Shown piece after piece: positions 1-8,887 of a DNA stretch of 64,000 nt. This DNA is from Acinetobacter calcoaceticus ANC 3811 (GTDB taxonomy: Bacteria; Pseudomonadota; Gammaproteobacteria; Pseudomonadales; Moraxellaceae). Location of the stretch: assembly GCF_000399665.1 (NCBI RefSeq), contig NZ_KB976986.1, positions 3,156,733 to 3,220,732 of the forward strand, in the 5' to 3' direction. The notes under the pieces are model-generated. The model was given only the letters and a program-made list of their open reading frames with translations. It was not told where the DNA came from and searched no databases. The stretch's first letter is position 1. Each line of letters opens with the position of its first letter. The position numbers were made by a program, and so were the translations under genes.

Positions 1-268
1 GTTGCTCTTTTGCATTGAGTTGCTTTTTTGCTTGTCTTTCACCAATTTTTGGGTGGGTTGCTAAAGCAGTTTCAATGTCTTGCCATGACCACATTTGACT
101 TAAATTGTCTGCATGATCTAAAAGAGATGCTCTTGTTGAATAAGGGCGTTCTGAGATGATTTTCTCGGCCCATGCGGGAATGTGGACACAGTTTTTTAAC
201 AAAGTCTTGAGTTGTTCGGGTGGGGCTTGATTAAACTCGGCTAAAAACACTGTTATTCCTAAACTCAT
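1..268 (-). CDS. uraD: OHCU decarboxylase, cut by the left window edge
   Basis: The minus strand reads an ATG at 268 and stays open to the window edge, giving about 89 N-terminal residues. They include the Trp-rich stretch QMWSWQDIETALATHPKIGE, and HP(K/R)IGE is a signature of 2-oxo-4-hydroxy-4-carboxy-5-ureidoimidazoline decarboxylase. This enzyme makes S-allantoin in the third step from urate. The gene follows puuE by 82 bases on the same strand, which fits one purine-degradation transcript. The C-terminal half lies outside the window, so intactness cannot be judged. Confidence 0.85.
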   Translation of the reverse strand, partial: MSLGITVFLAEFNQAPPEQLKTLLKNCVHIPAWAEKIISERPYSTRASLLDHADNLSQMWSWQDIETALATHPKIGERQAKKQLNAKEQ

Positions 269-349
269 TGTCGTGATATAGAGTTTTAGCAATAACAGTG
301 CCAAGAGGGGTTCATGATTTGCTTATTAATTTGGAAAATTAAAAATCAA

Positions 350-1315
350 TTATTTAGTTATGTGATTTTTATACCAATGTTCAGCAATATCTTGACGACT
401 ACATATCCAGACACGATCGTGCATTTGAATATAGTCGAGAAATTTTTGTAGTGCTTTAAAACGACCCGGATGCCCTAAAATACGGCAGTGCATTCCAATC
501 GACATCATTTTTGGTGCAGTTTCTCCCTCTGCATACAGCACATCAAAACTATCTTTTAAATATTGAAAAAACTGTTCTGAACTATTAAATCCGCCTGGTG
601 AGCAGAATTTCATGTCGTTACATTCCAAGGTATAAGGAATAATTAGATGAGGACGTGATGCACCCGCAGCATTGGTGAGAGTCGTCCAAAAAGGTAGATC
701 ATCGCCATAATAATCAGAGTCGTATTGAATTTGTGGGAACTCTGCAAGTAACTGACGGGTATTGGGGCTGTCGCGTCCGGTGTACCAACCTATCACTTTA
801 TTTCCAAACAAGTTTTCTAAGACAGATAAAGCTTGTTCCATATGCTGTTTTTCAACTTCAATATCGGTATCTTGATAGTGAAGCCAACGATAACCATGAG
901 AAACCACATCATAATCAGCTTGTTTAATCGCTTCCACAATATAAGGATTGCGGACAAGTGCCATTGCAACCCCAAAAATGGTCATTGGAAGTTTGCGCTT
1001 TTGGAACTCATTATGAATGCGCCAAAAACCAGCACGCGAACCATATTCGTACATCGAGTCCATCGACATATGTTTAGCTGGGTAACTTGCTGCACCAATA
1101 ATCTCCGATAAAAACTGTTCTGAGCCATCATCGCCGTGCTCAATATGTTTTTCGCCACCTTCTTCATAATTAAGAACAAATTGCACTGCAATCTTGGCAT
1201 TGTTAGGCCATTTCACCTGTGGAGGCTGTCCGTGATAACCGATCAAATCACGTGAATAAGGAGACTTTTGAATTTGCTCAATGAGCTCGGCTCCAGATAG
1301 ATAAGATTTGGACAC
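350..1315 (-). CDS. puuE: Allantoinase PuuE (polysaccharide-deacetylase fold)
   Basis: This 321-residue protein belongs to the polysaccharide-deacetylase family branch that hydrolyses allantoin to allantoate in urate breakdown. Visible landmarks are NYEEGGE and EYGSRAGFWRI in the first third, VSHGYRW in the middle, and GMHCRILGHPGR near the C terminus. An open frame extends to 1369, but a GTG at 1315 has AAGGAGAG upstream at normal spacing and gives the usual family N terminus (SKSYLSGAEL), so I chose it. It is followed by uraD, which supports purine catabolism as the pathway. No regulator of the unit is in view. Confidence 0.9.
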   Translation of the reverse strand: MSKSYLSGAELIEQIQKSPYSRDLIGYHGQPPQVKWPNNAKIAVQFVLNYEEGGEKHIEHGDDGSEQFLSEIIGAASYPAKHMSMDSMYEYGSRAGFWRIHNEFQKRKLPMTIFGVAMALVRNPYIVEAIKQADYDVVSHGYRWLHYQDTDIEVEKQHMEQALSVLENLFGNKVIGWYTGRDSPNTRQLLAEFPQIQYDSDYYGDDLPFWTTLTNAAGASRPHLIIPYTLECNDMKFCSPGGFNSSEQFFQYLKDSFDVLYAEGETAPKMMSIGMHCRILGHPGRFKALQKFLDYIQMHDRVWICSRQDIAEHWYKNHITK

Positions 1316-1567
1316 GATTGCTCTCCTTTTGTTCAATTTTTCATAAAAATTTAAAAAATCAGCTTGCATATTTTTATAGATGGACTGATATTGAAGATAT
1401 GAAGATCTTCAAAATAAATTAAAACCAGTACGTTTAAGTCAGGAGATAACAAACCATTACACCATCAAAATGTACAATTGAAGTCAGTTCATGCATGCTT
1501 AAAACATGCCAACATAAAAAAGTTTTGCATAGAAAAGTTCCACAGTAAGAAAGAAAGGATGGTATTT

Positions 1568-1918
1568 ATGAATATTGAAATCCGCACAGATAAAAACATC
1601 CATAATAGTGAACGTTTAATTACTTATGTACGTACAGAACTTACTCAAGAATTCCAACGTCACAGCGAACGTATTACGCATTTCTCGGTTCATTTTAGTG
1701 ATGAAAATGGGGACAAAAGTGGTGACAAAGATATCCACTGTATGATTGAAGCACGTCCTTCAGGTTTGAAACCAGTTGCAGTTCACCATAAGGCAGGAAA
1801 TATTGACGCTTCAATCCATGGCGCGATTGAAAAATTAAAACGTAGCCTCGAACATACTTTTGAGAAAAAAGAACACCCGAGAGGTGGGCAACCAGAATTC
1901 ATTGATGATGAAGTTTAA
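1568..1918 (+). CDS. HPF/RaiA-family ribosome-associated protein
   Basis: A 116-residue protein whose first 95 residues resemble the S30EA/sigma-54-modulation domain (N-terminal MNIEIRTDKNIH, then a beta-alpha-beta pattern and conserved basic residues). Proteins of this family bind the 30S subunit and help inactivate or protect ribosomes in stationary phase. The frame is open from 1478, but the ATG at 1568 has AGGA eight bases upstream and matches the family start. The C-terminal EHPRGGQPEFIDDEV is a short acidic tail. The gene stands alone and ends in a strong terminator. It may be a paralogue of the main HPF. Confidence 0.8.
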   Translation: MNIEIRTDKNIHNSERLITYVRTELTQEFQRHSERITHFSVHFSDENGDKSGDKDIHCMIEARPSGLKPVAVHHKAGNIDASIHGAIEKLKRSLEHTFEKKEHPRGGQPEFIDDEV

Positions 1919-1930
1919 TTGAAAATGCTA

Positions 1931-1954
1931 AAAAGCCCTTCGGGGCTTTTTTTA
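1931..1954 (+). terminator. Rho-independent terminator after the HPF-like gene
   Basis: Stem AAAAGCCC/GGGCTTTT with a tight TTCG-type loop followed by T residues, 12 bases after the stop codon. Confidence 0.9.
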
Positions 1955-2070
1955 TATTTGATGAAAATAAACTATTCACAACATTAGGTTTGCAATGCGA
2001 TGCAATCAACCTCTAAAATCTGGAGATGAGATTAGGCATAATAGCCCTAATATATTTTTGAGAGATGGTC

Positions 2071-2616
2071 ATGTTAACCACCCAGCAGCAAGCTTTAATT
2101 AAAGCCATAGAAGAATTAGAACTCGCGCAAGTGCAGAAATTACTTGCTGACGGACTTGATCCGAACTTTATTGATCCGGAGCAAGGGCCACCTGTATCAA
2201 TTATCTGTGACGGAATTTTTAAATGGTGGGAAAATGTATCGGAAGCTTATGAAGCTGGTACACCATTATCAAAAGAAGAGAAGCAACAATCGTTACAAGT
2301 TTACCTCGATATTCTTGAAGCTCTAATTCAAGCTAAAGCCAATGTACACCTTTGGGATGCAGAAGAGTTTTACGGTCCGTTATGGGATGCTGCAAGCTCG
2401 GCATGTGCTCCAGCTGTTCAACGTTTACTCGATGAAAAAGTTGATCCAAACTCTCGTGATGAAGAAGGACTCACCATTTTATCTTCAATCAGTCAGTTGT
2501 TCTTTGATTGTGATTTTGATGAAATAGATTGGTCAGAATCGCTTGAAGAAGAGCGTGAAACATTAGAATTATTGCGCCGTCATGGGGCTAAAATGACGAA
2601 AGAATTAACTACTTGA
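2071..2616 (+). CDS. Ankyrin-repeat protein
   Basis: A soluble protein of about 181 residues. It has ankyrin-like helices near the N terminus (IKAIEELELAQVQKLLADGLDPN) and again around residues 110-145 (the PLWDAAS, VQRLLDEKVDPNSRDEEGLT region). Between them is an insert rich in acidic and aromatic residues. There is no signal peptide, so it is probably cytoplasmic and protein-binding. A second ATG lies at 2065, but GAGAG touches it directly, so I prefer 2071. It ends 12 bases before the next ATG and is probably co-transcribed with the outer-membrane protein and dsbD. The partner is unknown. Confidence 0.75.
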   Translation: MLTTQQQALIKAIEELELAQVQKLLADGLDPNFIDPEQGPPVSIICDGIFKWWENVSEAYEAGTPLSKEEKQQSLQVYLDILEALIQAKANVHLWDAEEFYGPLWDAASSACAPAVQRLLDEKVDPNSRDEEGLTILSSISQLFFDCDFDEIDWSESLEEERETLELLRRHGAKMTKELTT

Positions 2617-2628
2617 TTGGATATTAAA

Positions 2629-3396
2629 ATGAAAATAGTACAAATTTTAACTTTTGCCCTTACAACTGTTGCTGCTGGAAGTACTTTCGCCGCAGAGTTT
2701 TCCTTTGACCGTCCTGGAGCAGGCTTCGGAACAGGTATTACACCAGTGGGTAAGTTAGCTTGGGAACAAGGTTTACCTAGTGCGACTTATACAGAGTCGA
2801 CTGTCGATGGCGTTAAAGAAAAGACCGTAACTGTAAATGAGGATATGCTATTCCGTACAGGTTTGGCTGATGGCTTAGAATTACAATTAGGGTGGCAAGG
2901 TCCAGCATGGACTCAAACCAAACGTGCTGGCAAAAAAACTGACAATTCAGGTTTTGGTGATGTAAGCATCGGTTTGAAAAAAGCAATTGATCTAGATGAT
3001 GACAACTTATCAATGGCTGTGTTAGCTCAGGCTGTCATTGCAACTGGTAATGATGAATTTACTGCGCATGATGATATTTATAGCCTAAGCTCAGCAGTGG
3101 CTTATAAGTATGATGACTTGATTGATACTTCAATTACCATGCGTTACGAAGTGCAAAACAGTAATTGGGCTGTGACTGCAATTCCAGCAATCAACTATAA
3201 GATCGCTGGTAAACTTTCTGGATATTCTGAATTCATTTACCGTAAAGCTGAAAGCCAAGACTATGAATACGGTTTAGGTACAGGTTTAGTGTACGCCGTA
3301 AATAATCGTACTCAGCTTGACGCAAGTATTGGGGTGGATTTAGAGGGTCAAGACAAGAGCTACAATGGTGGCTTAGGCGTGGCGTTCTTGTTCTAA
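2629..3396 (+). CDS. Outer-membrane beta-barrel protein, transporter-like
   Basis: A 255-residue exported protein. An N-terminal signal peptide (KMKIVQILTFALTTVAAGSTFA then AEF) is followed by alternating beta strands and a terminal Phe (GGLGVAFLF), typical of an outer-membrane barrel. RPGAGFGTGITPVGKLAWEQG near the N terminus resembles the family annotated as putative outer-membrane transporter (Phenol_MetA_deg type); substrate unknown. A TTG in frame at 2617 abuts the preceding stop. I prefer the ATG at 2629, which has TTGGA upstream. It lies 18 bases ahead of dsbD. Confidence 0.7.
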   Translation: MKIVQILTFALTTVAAGSTFAAEFSFDRPGAGFGTGITPVGKLAWEQGLPSATYTESTVDGVKEKTVTVNEDMLFRTGLADGLELQLGWQGPAWTQTKRAGKKTDNSGFGDVSIGLKKAIDLDDDNLSMAVLAQAVIATGNDEFTAHDDIYSLSSAVAYKYDDLIDTSITMRYEVQNSNWAVTAIPAINYKIAGKLSGYSEFIYRKAESQDYEYGLGTGLVYAVNNRTQLDASIGVDLEGQDKSYNGGLGVAFLF

Positions 3397-3414
3397 TCGA
3401 AGCAATTTAAATTT

Positions 3415-5250
3415 ATGTTAATGAAAAAGCTTATTCATCAGGGAATTCTTTATTTTCTAGCAGTTGCTGTTTGTGTGTTTAGCCAGTTGGCTGCTGCGCA
3501 AGATAAGTTGCTCTCTCCCGAACAGGCTTTTTCATTTTCGGTTGAATCTTCTGAGTCGCATACGGCGAGTTTATCTTGGCAGATTCAGCCAAATTATTAT
3601 TTATATCAGCATAAATTTACCGTACAACAAGGTACTCAACCTTTAGCTTTAAAATTACCTAAAGCGATTGCTCAATATGATGAAAATTATGGGCAAAGTC
3701 AGGTTTACTACCATCAAGTTAATTTCCAAATTAAGACAAAGCCTTCAGAGCACTATAGTGTGACTTGGCAGGGCTGCGCCAAAGACCGTATTTGTTATCC
3801 GCCACAAACGATTGAGTTTCAAACCGATGCAGATGGTTTGGTTGGTGTGCAAAACCAAGCGGGAACAGTGCCAAAACGATTGCTAGATTTGGCAAATACC
3901 CAATCCGACACTTCTTCAGATTCAAAACTTTTAGAAAAAGAGCAGAGTAAAGAGCCAGTAATAGACTCATCTACAGATTCAGAGCCACAAATTGCACAAG
4001 ATCAGATTTGGTCAGCTAAGTTAATTGAACACTCGCTTTGGTATGGAATTTTATTATTTCTCGGTTTAGGCATGCTGCTCGCATTTACACCATGTTCTTT
4101 ACCGATGCTGCCTATTTTAACTTCATTAATTATTCGAGAACATAAAGGTCTAAAGGCTTGGGCCATTGCACTTACTTTTGTTTGCAGCATGGCATTAGTC
4201 TATGCAGGCTTGGGTTTAATTGCTTCTTCAGCAGGCTTAAATTTTCAACGCTGGTTACAACAGCCTGCGACTTTAATTGCTTTTAGTTTGTTGTTTATTA
4301 TCTTTGCTCTGAACTTATTTGGCTTGTTTGAAATTCGTTTACCGCAAACATGGTTAAACCGACTTGACCGTATTCAGTCGATGCAACAAGGCGGCACTTT
4401 AGTTGGTGCGGGAGTCATGGGTGTGGTTTCTGCACTTTTGGTCGGTCCTTGTATGACTGCACCTCTCGCTGGAACTTTATTATTTATTTCTCAAACACAA
4501 AACCAATGGCAAGGGGCTTTGCTTTTATTTTGCCTAGGTTTTGGAATGGGAATTCCGTTGTTACTGGCAAGTATTTTAGGGGCCAAATTCTTGCCTAAAG
4601 CGGGAGACTGGATGCATCAGATTAAAGTGATTTTTGCTTTTCTGATGTTGGGTTTAAGCCTCTACTTTATTCGTCCTTTATTGCCAGATTGGGGCATGCA
4701 AGTACTTAGTTTAGTGCTAGGCCTTGCTTTTATAGCCTATGCTGTTTATCAGTTTTTTTGGAAAAAAGGGCAGCTACAGTGGCTCTATGCGATCTTATTA
4801 TTAATCGTTACCCCTTTTGTAGCCTATAACCAATATCAACATATTCAAAATCGAAATTTGCAAAGTTCCGAGCACATGGCCGAGTGGCATGTTGCGACTA
4901 GCGCGGCAGACTTCCAAAAGATTTTAGCAGCAGCACCTACTGATCGGGCTATTGTGGTTGATGTATATGCAGATTGGTGTGTTGCTTGCCAACCGATCGA
5001 GCATCGTATTTTAAAAGCACCAGAAGTTCAGACAGCTCTCGCACCTTACTATTTAATTAAGCTTGATTTGAGTCATTATGATCAGTCACATGAAGCTCTA
5101 CTCAAGCAATGGAATATTTTGGGGCCACCGACTTATCTATTTTTAAGCCCAGAGCAAAAAGAAATTCGCGCTTTGCGTTTAACGGGTGCTTTTAGTCAGC
5201 AAGAGCTTTTGCAGCAACTCGTGAGTTTGGCAAAACTAAAAAAATCATAG
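3415..5250 (+). CDS. dsbD: Protein-disulfide reductase DsbD (thiol:disulfide interchange)
   Basis: A 611-residue inner-membrane protein that carries electrons from cytoplasmic thioredoxin to periplasmic DsbC/DsbG and related thiol pathways. All three modules are present. A signal peptide ends near AAAQ. The periplasmic alpha domain carries Cys121 and Cys127 (WQGCAKDRICYPP). The membrane domain has the redox cysteines FTPCSLPMLP and VGPCMTAP. The C-terminal thioredoxin-like domain has ADWCVACQ. Length is close to the family norm. Its stop overlaps the convergent diguanylate cyclase stop by 6 bases, so no terminator separates them. Another ATG at 3421 would drop two residues. Confidence 0.95.
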   Translation: MLMKKLIHQGILYFLAVAVCVFSQLAAAQDKLLSPEQAFSFSVESSESHTASLSWQIQPNYYLYQHKFTVQQGTQPLALKLPKAIAQYDENYGQSQVYYHQVNFQIKTKPSEHYSVTWQGCAKDRICYPPQTIEFQTDADGLVGVQNQAGTVPKRLLDLANTQSDTSSDSKLLEKEQSKEPVIDSSTDSEPQIAQDQIWSAKLIEHSLWYGILLFLGLGMLLAFTPCSLPMLPILTSLIIREHKGLKAWAIALTFVCSMALVYAGLGLIASSAGLNFQRWLQQPATLIAFSLLFIIFALNLFGLFEIRLPQTWLNRLDRIQSMQQGGTLVGAGVMGVVSALLVGPCMTAPLAGTLLFISQTQNQWQGALLLFCLGFGMGIPLLLASILGAKFLPKAGDWMHQIKVIFAFLMLGLSLYFIRPLLPDWGMQVLSLVLGLAFIAYAVYQFFWKKGQLQWLYAILLLIVTPFVAYNQYQHIQNRNLQSSEHMAEWHVATSAADFQKILAAAPTDRAIVVDVYADWCVACQPIEHRILKAPEVQTALAPYYLIKLDLSHYDQSHEALLKQWNILGPPTYLFLSPEQKEIRALRLTGAFSQQELLQQLVSLAKLKKS

Positions 5251-6438
5251 TGTATTAAGAACTTCAGTTTGATGAAATGTACGTACCTGATTACGTCCTG
5301 AAGCTTTTACCGCATAAAGTGCTTGGTCTGCCTGCCGAATAACAAGATAAGGGTCTTGTGCAAAAGCTGAACAGCTTATTCCAAAACTTGCACTAATATG
5401 AATGGGATTATTTTGAGTGCTACAAACAGGTAATTCTTGCAAAGCATGACGACAACGCTCAGCAATTTTTTCTGCTTGAATAATATCGGTATGGGGGAGT
5501 AGTAAAATAAATTCCTCTCCACCAAATCGACCAATAATATCTTCATTACGCAAATTTTCAGAAAGACATTGAGCGATTTCTATTAAGACCTGATCACCTT
5601 GGTGATGTCCGTATATATCATTAATTTTTTTAAAATGATCGATATCAAGAAGTACCACCGCATATTCAAATTGCTGTTGGTGCATTGATTCTAAATGCGT
5701 GTTTAAACTCCGCCTATTTAATACATTCGTTAATGGGTCGATTTGGCTTAAGCGTTGAATATAGGTTTCTCGCTGACGCCATTGGGTCAGTAATATTTCA
5801 AATAAAATAAAACAGGCCAACAAAATAGGCATAATAAAAAATGCCATGCTTCCTAACCAAAATGGATTAGTTTGGGCACGTTGCATAGCAATCAGATTAA
5901 ATAAAGGCGCATAAGGCAAAGCACCTTTCATACTTAAATAAGTAGATACAGTTAAAATAATTGTCGCAGGTACGAAAGCGCTATAAACAATTTTTCGGTC
6001 AAATAACACCAGACCGACACCAATGGTACCGACATAACCCACCATGGTAGCGGGGCTAATACTGCCAATTAAATATCCATCGTGGCATAGCATGAGCGTA
6101 AAAAATTGCACACTCACTAAAGGAATAATTCGTTGAGCCCATTCATCATTTTTGTAGCGATAGCAGGGGATAATCAAAAGAGCCAATAAAAATAAGGTTA
6201 ATAAATTGAGCCAGAGTTGCGACTCAACTAAAGGTAAGTGTGTCCATTGCCAGACACTAGGGGTAATGAGAATATAGCCTTTCCATAAAATCCAACTGAA
6301 ATTCATTGCACAGGCAAGTGTGAGCATCAGGGCGCTCTTTTGTAATGGCGTCCAGTTAATGATGTGATTATTGTGGATGAAATCGATTATCACCTGTTTT
6401 ATTCTATGTATTAGATGAGTGATTAAACGACTTTTCAT
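5245..6438 (-). CDS. Membrane-anchored diguanylate cyclase (GGDEF)
   Basis: A 397-residue protein with about six to seven predicted membrane segments in residues 25-225, then a GGDEF domain. The active-site loop reads GGEEF at 306-310. RNED lies five residues before it and matches the allosteric inhibitory site (RxxD), so the enzyme should be active in c-di-GMP synthesis and product-inhibited. LLDIDHFKKINDIYGHHQGD and SFGIS are further landmarks. The membrane part resembles no sensor domain I can name (MASE-like at best). There is no EAL domain. The gene stands alone between convergent dsbD and the esterase. Confidence 0.9.
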   Translation of the reverse strand: MKSRLITHLIHRIKQVIIDFIHNNHIINWTPLQKSALMLTLACAMNFSWILWKGYILITPSVWQWTHLPLVESQLWLNLLTLFLLALLIIPCYRYKNDEWAQRIIPLVSVQFFTLMLCHDGYLIGSISPATMVGYVGTIGVGLVLFDRKIVYSAFVPATIILTVSTYLSMKGALPYAPLFNLIAMQRAQTNPFWLGSMAFFIMPILLACFILFEILLTQWRQRETYIQRLSQIDPLTNVLNRRSLNTHLESMHQQQFEYAVVLLDIDHFKKINDIYGHHQGDQVLIEIAQCLSENLRNEDIIGRFGGEEFILLLPHTDIIQAEKIAERCRHALQELPVCSTQNNPIHISASFGISCSAFAQDPYLVIRQADQALYAVKASGRNQVRTFHQTEVLNTL

Positions 6439-6612
6439 AATAAGTAAGGGCTCCTAAATATAGATGCCTCTTTGTTGGACCATCCTAAAATTGGATTGTT
6501 TAAATAATTTATATTTTAAACATAACATGATTTTCAATTTATACATGATCACTTTTTATAAAGTAAATGATGTGAAAAGTTTTATTCACCGTTCACATCA
6601 TTCATAGATAAA

Positions 6613-7524
6613 TTAAGTTTTATCGAGTTCGTGAGCAAATTCAGCAATATCTGCCAATGCTTGTTTAGCCTCATCAAACCATGCATTAAACATCTGGAAG
6701 TTATGCCACATGCCTGTATAAAGTTTGAATTGAACTTTAACACCAGCTTCTTCTGCTTTTTCTCTAAAACGTTTGGCGTCGTCTAATAATATTTCTTTAG
6801 AGCCCACCTGAACTAAGGTGGGTGGTAGGCCGTGCAAGTCATCAAAAATAGGTGAAACACGTGGATCATCGGCCGCGATCTGATTGCCTATATAATATTG
6901 AGTTCCTGTTTGTAGGGCTTCAATAGACAATAGGGCATCATGTTTTTTATTAAACCGAAGAGACTCGCTGGTTAGGGTTAAATCTAAAAATGGAGATAGC
7001 AAAATCAGGCCACTTGGCATGAGCTCAGGTTGTTCTTTTAAACGTAAGCAAAGTGCTAGCGCTAAATTTGCTCCGCATGAATCACCTGACAAAATAATAT
7101 CTTTAGGCTGAATGCCTTGTACCACTAAAGATTGATAGATGTCATATAGAGCTTCAGTTGCATCAGGATAGGGGTGCTCAGGTGCAAGCGGATAGTCCAC
7201 ATGAATAACCTGCATTTGGGTGCGGGCAGCTAAATCCGTCATGAAAGCATGATGTGTTTTGACACTACCAAGAAAAAAAGCGCCGCCATGAATGTGAAAA
7301 ATCAGTTGAGTGGCAGAATCTTGTGGTTTGATTTCTTCACCTTTAATGCCTGCTAACCGAATTGGGCGTACAGAAACATTTTTTTGTCGAGGGAAAGCAC
7401 GACACATCTGATCTAGAACGGGACGTAAGGCGGTAGCCGGCAAATTGAGCTGACTTGGCTTGCGAATTGTTGTTTTAAGAAAAGTTTCTGTAAAGTAATA
7501 TTTCCAAACATTTGATATATTCAT
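6613..7524 (-). CDS. Alpha/beta-hydrolase, hormone-sensitive-lipase-type esterase
   Basis: A 303-residue hydrolase. The oxyanion motif HGGAFFLG, the nucleophile elbow GDSCGAN, an acid residue around DDPRVSPIFDD and the catalytic His in WHNF follow the HSL (family IV) esterase order. The usual GDSAG reads GDSCG here. No signal peptide is seen, so it is probably cytoplasmic. The substrate is likely an acyl ester of short to medium chain length; I cannot narrow it. It shares its upstream region with the divergent DUF2147 gene. Confidence 0.88.
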   Translation of the reverse strand: MNISNVWKYYFTETFLKTTIRKPSQLNLPATALRPVLDQMCRAFPRQKNVSVRPIRLAGIKGEEIKPQDSATQLIFHIHGGAFFLGSVKTHHAFMTDLAARTQMQVIHVDYPLAPEHPYPDATEALYDIYQSLVVQGIQPKDIILSGDSCGANLALALCLRLKEQPELMPSGLILLSPFLDLTLTSESLRFNKKHDALLSIEALQTGTQYYIGNQIAADDPRVSPIFDDLHGLPPTLVQVGSKEILLDDAKRFREKAEEAGVKVQFKLYTGMWHNFQMFNAWFDEAKQALADIAEFAHELDKT

Positions 7525-7676
7525 ACAGCATCCATTTTTATGCTAGTTTCTTGTTTTCTTGTAAATTTTATTTTGCAAGATTACAAGGTTACACGAAACA
7601 GTCACATTCAAAAATTGCAATATCTTTGCGACTTCTGAATACTAAAAATCTTGAAAGACCCAAGGATATTACAAAA

Positions 7677-8114
7677 ATGAAAAAGATTGCTTTAGCTTTA
7701 GGACTCATTGGTATGGCTGCATTTGCCAATGCGGCTGATACACTCAATGGAACGGTATGGAAAACAATTGATGATCAGACCAACAAGCCAAAAGCCGTAG
7801 TTAAATTTACGGAACAGAAGGATGGAACCTTAACTGCTAGCATTCAAAACATTTTGACGCCAGGCGAAGAAAACGCTTGTACAAAATGTGAAGGTCCGTA
7901 CAAAAACAAACCGCTTAAAGGTGTCACCATTGTACATAATTTGAAAAATGTGGGTGGCAATAGTTATGAAAACGGTACGATTTTAGATCCAAAATCTGGC
8001 AAAACTTACAAATTGAAAGGTGAGTTAACAGACGGCGGTAAGAAGCTTAAATTGCGTGGCTATATTGGTGTTTCTGCACTTGGTCGTAACCAAACGTGGA
8101 TTCGCGCTAACTAA
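7677..8114 (+). CDS. DUF2147-family exported protein
   Basis: A 145-residue protein with a clean signal peptide (MKKIALALGLIGMAAFANA). The mature part has the DUF2147 pattern: GTVWKTIDDQTNKPKAVVKF at its start, a CxxC pair (NACTKCEGP), GTILDPKSGKTYKLKG and RGYIGVSALGRNQTW at the end. The family is common in Proteobacteria and its function is not established. It is probably periplasmic, where the CTKC pair could form a disulfide. The frame extends upstream to 7512, but AAGGA before the ATG at 7677 and the signal peptide fix the start. Confidence 0.85.
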   Translation: MKKIALALGLIGMAAFANAADTLNGTVWKTIDDQTNKPKAVVKFTEQKDGTLTASIQNILTPGEENACTKCEGPYKNKPLKGVTIVHNLKNVGGNSYENGTILDPKSGKTYKLKGELTDGGKKLKLRGYIGVSALGRNQTWIRAN

Positions 8115-8122
8115 AAGCCCTC

Positions 8123-8153
8123 AAAAAAAACGAGCCATTTGGCTCGTTTTTTT
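8123..8153. terminator. Bidirectional terminator between DUF2147 and ArsC-like genes
   Basis: Stem CGAGCCA/TGGCTCG flanked by A8 on the left and T7 on the right. It sits between two convergent genes and can end transcription from both sides. Confidence 0.9.
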
Positions 8154-8502
8154 ATGCTTGGATATTCTGATAGGTAGATTCATCAAAACCTACAACAAAA
8201 CCTTTTGAGGTTTGTAAAACAGGTCTTTTAATTAAACTTGGTTGAGCAATCAGTGCTTCAATAAGGTTATCTTCACTGCTTAAAGCACGAGTTTGTTCTT
8301 CTTCTGAAAGCTTGCGCCAAGTCGTTCCCTTTTTGTTGAGAACAGTATCTTGCCCAATTTCTTTTAACCAGATTTTTAAGGTATCTGCATCGATGCCTTG
8401 TTTTTTATAATCATGGAAATCGTAGCTAAGCGCTTTAGCCTGCAAAGCATCAAATGCTTTTTTCATTGAACTACAGTTTTTAATTCCATAAATTTTTAAC
8501 AT
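8152..8502 (-). CDS. ArsC/Spx-like (YffB-type) reductase family protein
   Basis: A 116-residue thioredoxin-fold protein beginning MLKIYGIKNCSSMKKA, which places one conserved Cys in the YGIKNC motif. KKGTTWRKLSEEE and LIKRPVLQTSKGFVVGF match the C-terminal part of the YffB/ArsC family. The family includes arsenate reductases, but members of the YffB branch are probably glutathione-dependent thiol reductases of unknown substrate. An upstream in-frame TTG (8520) has no ribosome site; I chose the ATG at 8502 by family alignment. Confidence 0.82.
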   Translation of the reverse strand: MLKIYGIKNCSSMKKAFDALQAKALSYDFHDYKKQGIDADTLKIWLKEIGQDTVLNKKGTTWRKLSEEEQTRALSSEDNLIEALIAQPSLIKRPVLQTSKGFVVGFDESTYQNIQA

Positions 8503-8708
8503 TTTATCGGACCATGTCAAAAAGAGAGATCACACAGCCTAACTCAAAATGCATGTGAGCACTACTTTATACAGATACTTTTAAAACAAATGAAAAATAA
8601 TGATTAATCGAAAGAGAAGTGTCATGTTATTGTCATAAGACAAAGCGATAATGAGCTTAATAAGAAGAAATTAAAACTAAAAGAACTTAGCGCAAAAAAT
8701 AAGAGACT

Positions 8709-8863
8709 GAAAAAGAGAAAACCCGCATTTAATCATCCTGATCATGCGGGTCTCATTTCAACGTCCAATGTCACATCCTTGCAAATAAACTTATCATAAG
8801 TTTATTTTATCTTCCTACGGCGTCCTATCCTTTTGCGTCATCCTGACTGCTTCCCTGTGCCGT
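8709..8863 (-). ncRNA. Candidate CsrA/RsmA-titrating small RNA (Rsm/Csr-like)
   Basis: Read on the minus strand, this otherwise empty gap holds eight GGA trinucleotides between 8854 and 8736 and none on the other strand. Six are AGGA. Two sit at the tips of small stems: GTC-AGGAT-GAC (around 8842) and ATC-AGGAT-GAT (around 8737). TGCAAGGATGT near 8777 is close to the CsrA consensus RUACARGGAUGU. A stem ACCCGCAT/ATGCGGGT (8721-8751) followed by TTTTCTCTTTTT ends the unit. The AATAAACTTA/TAAGTTTATT hairpin and an outer pairing ACGGC/GCCGT add structure. The 5' end is estimated from a TTATAG-like -10 near 8870. No reading frame fits. Role inferred, not proven. Confidence 0.65.
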
Positions 8864-8887
8864 GCAGCTATAATGCCGTTAAAGCTG

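Noticed and set aside
833..1111. Open frames on the plus strand inside puuE
   Set aside because: They are antisense to a well-supported gene, with no ribosome site and no recognisable protein.
8785..8807. AATAAACTTA/TAAGTTTATT hairpin as a separate terminator
   Set aside because: No T-run follows on either strand; it is better explained as an internal stem of the sRNA candidate.
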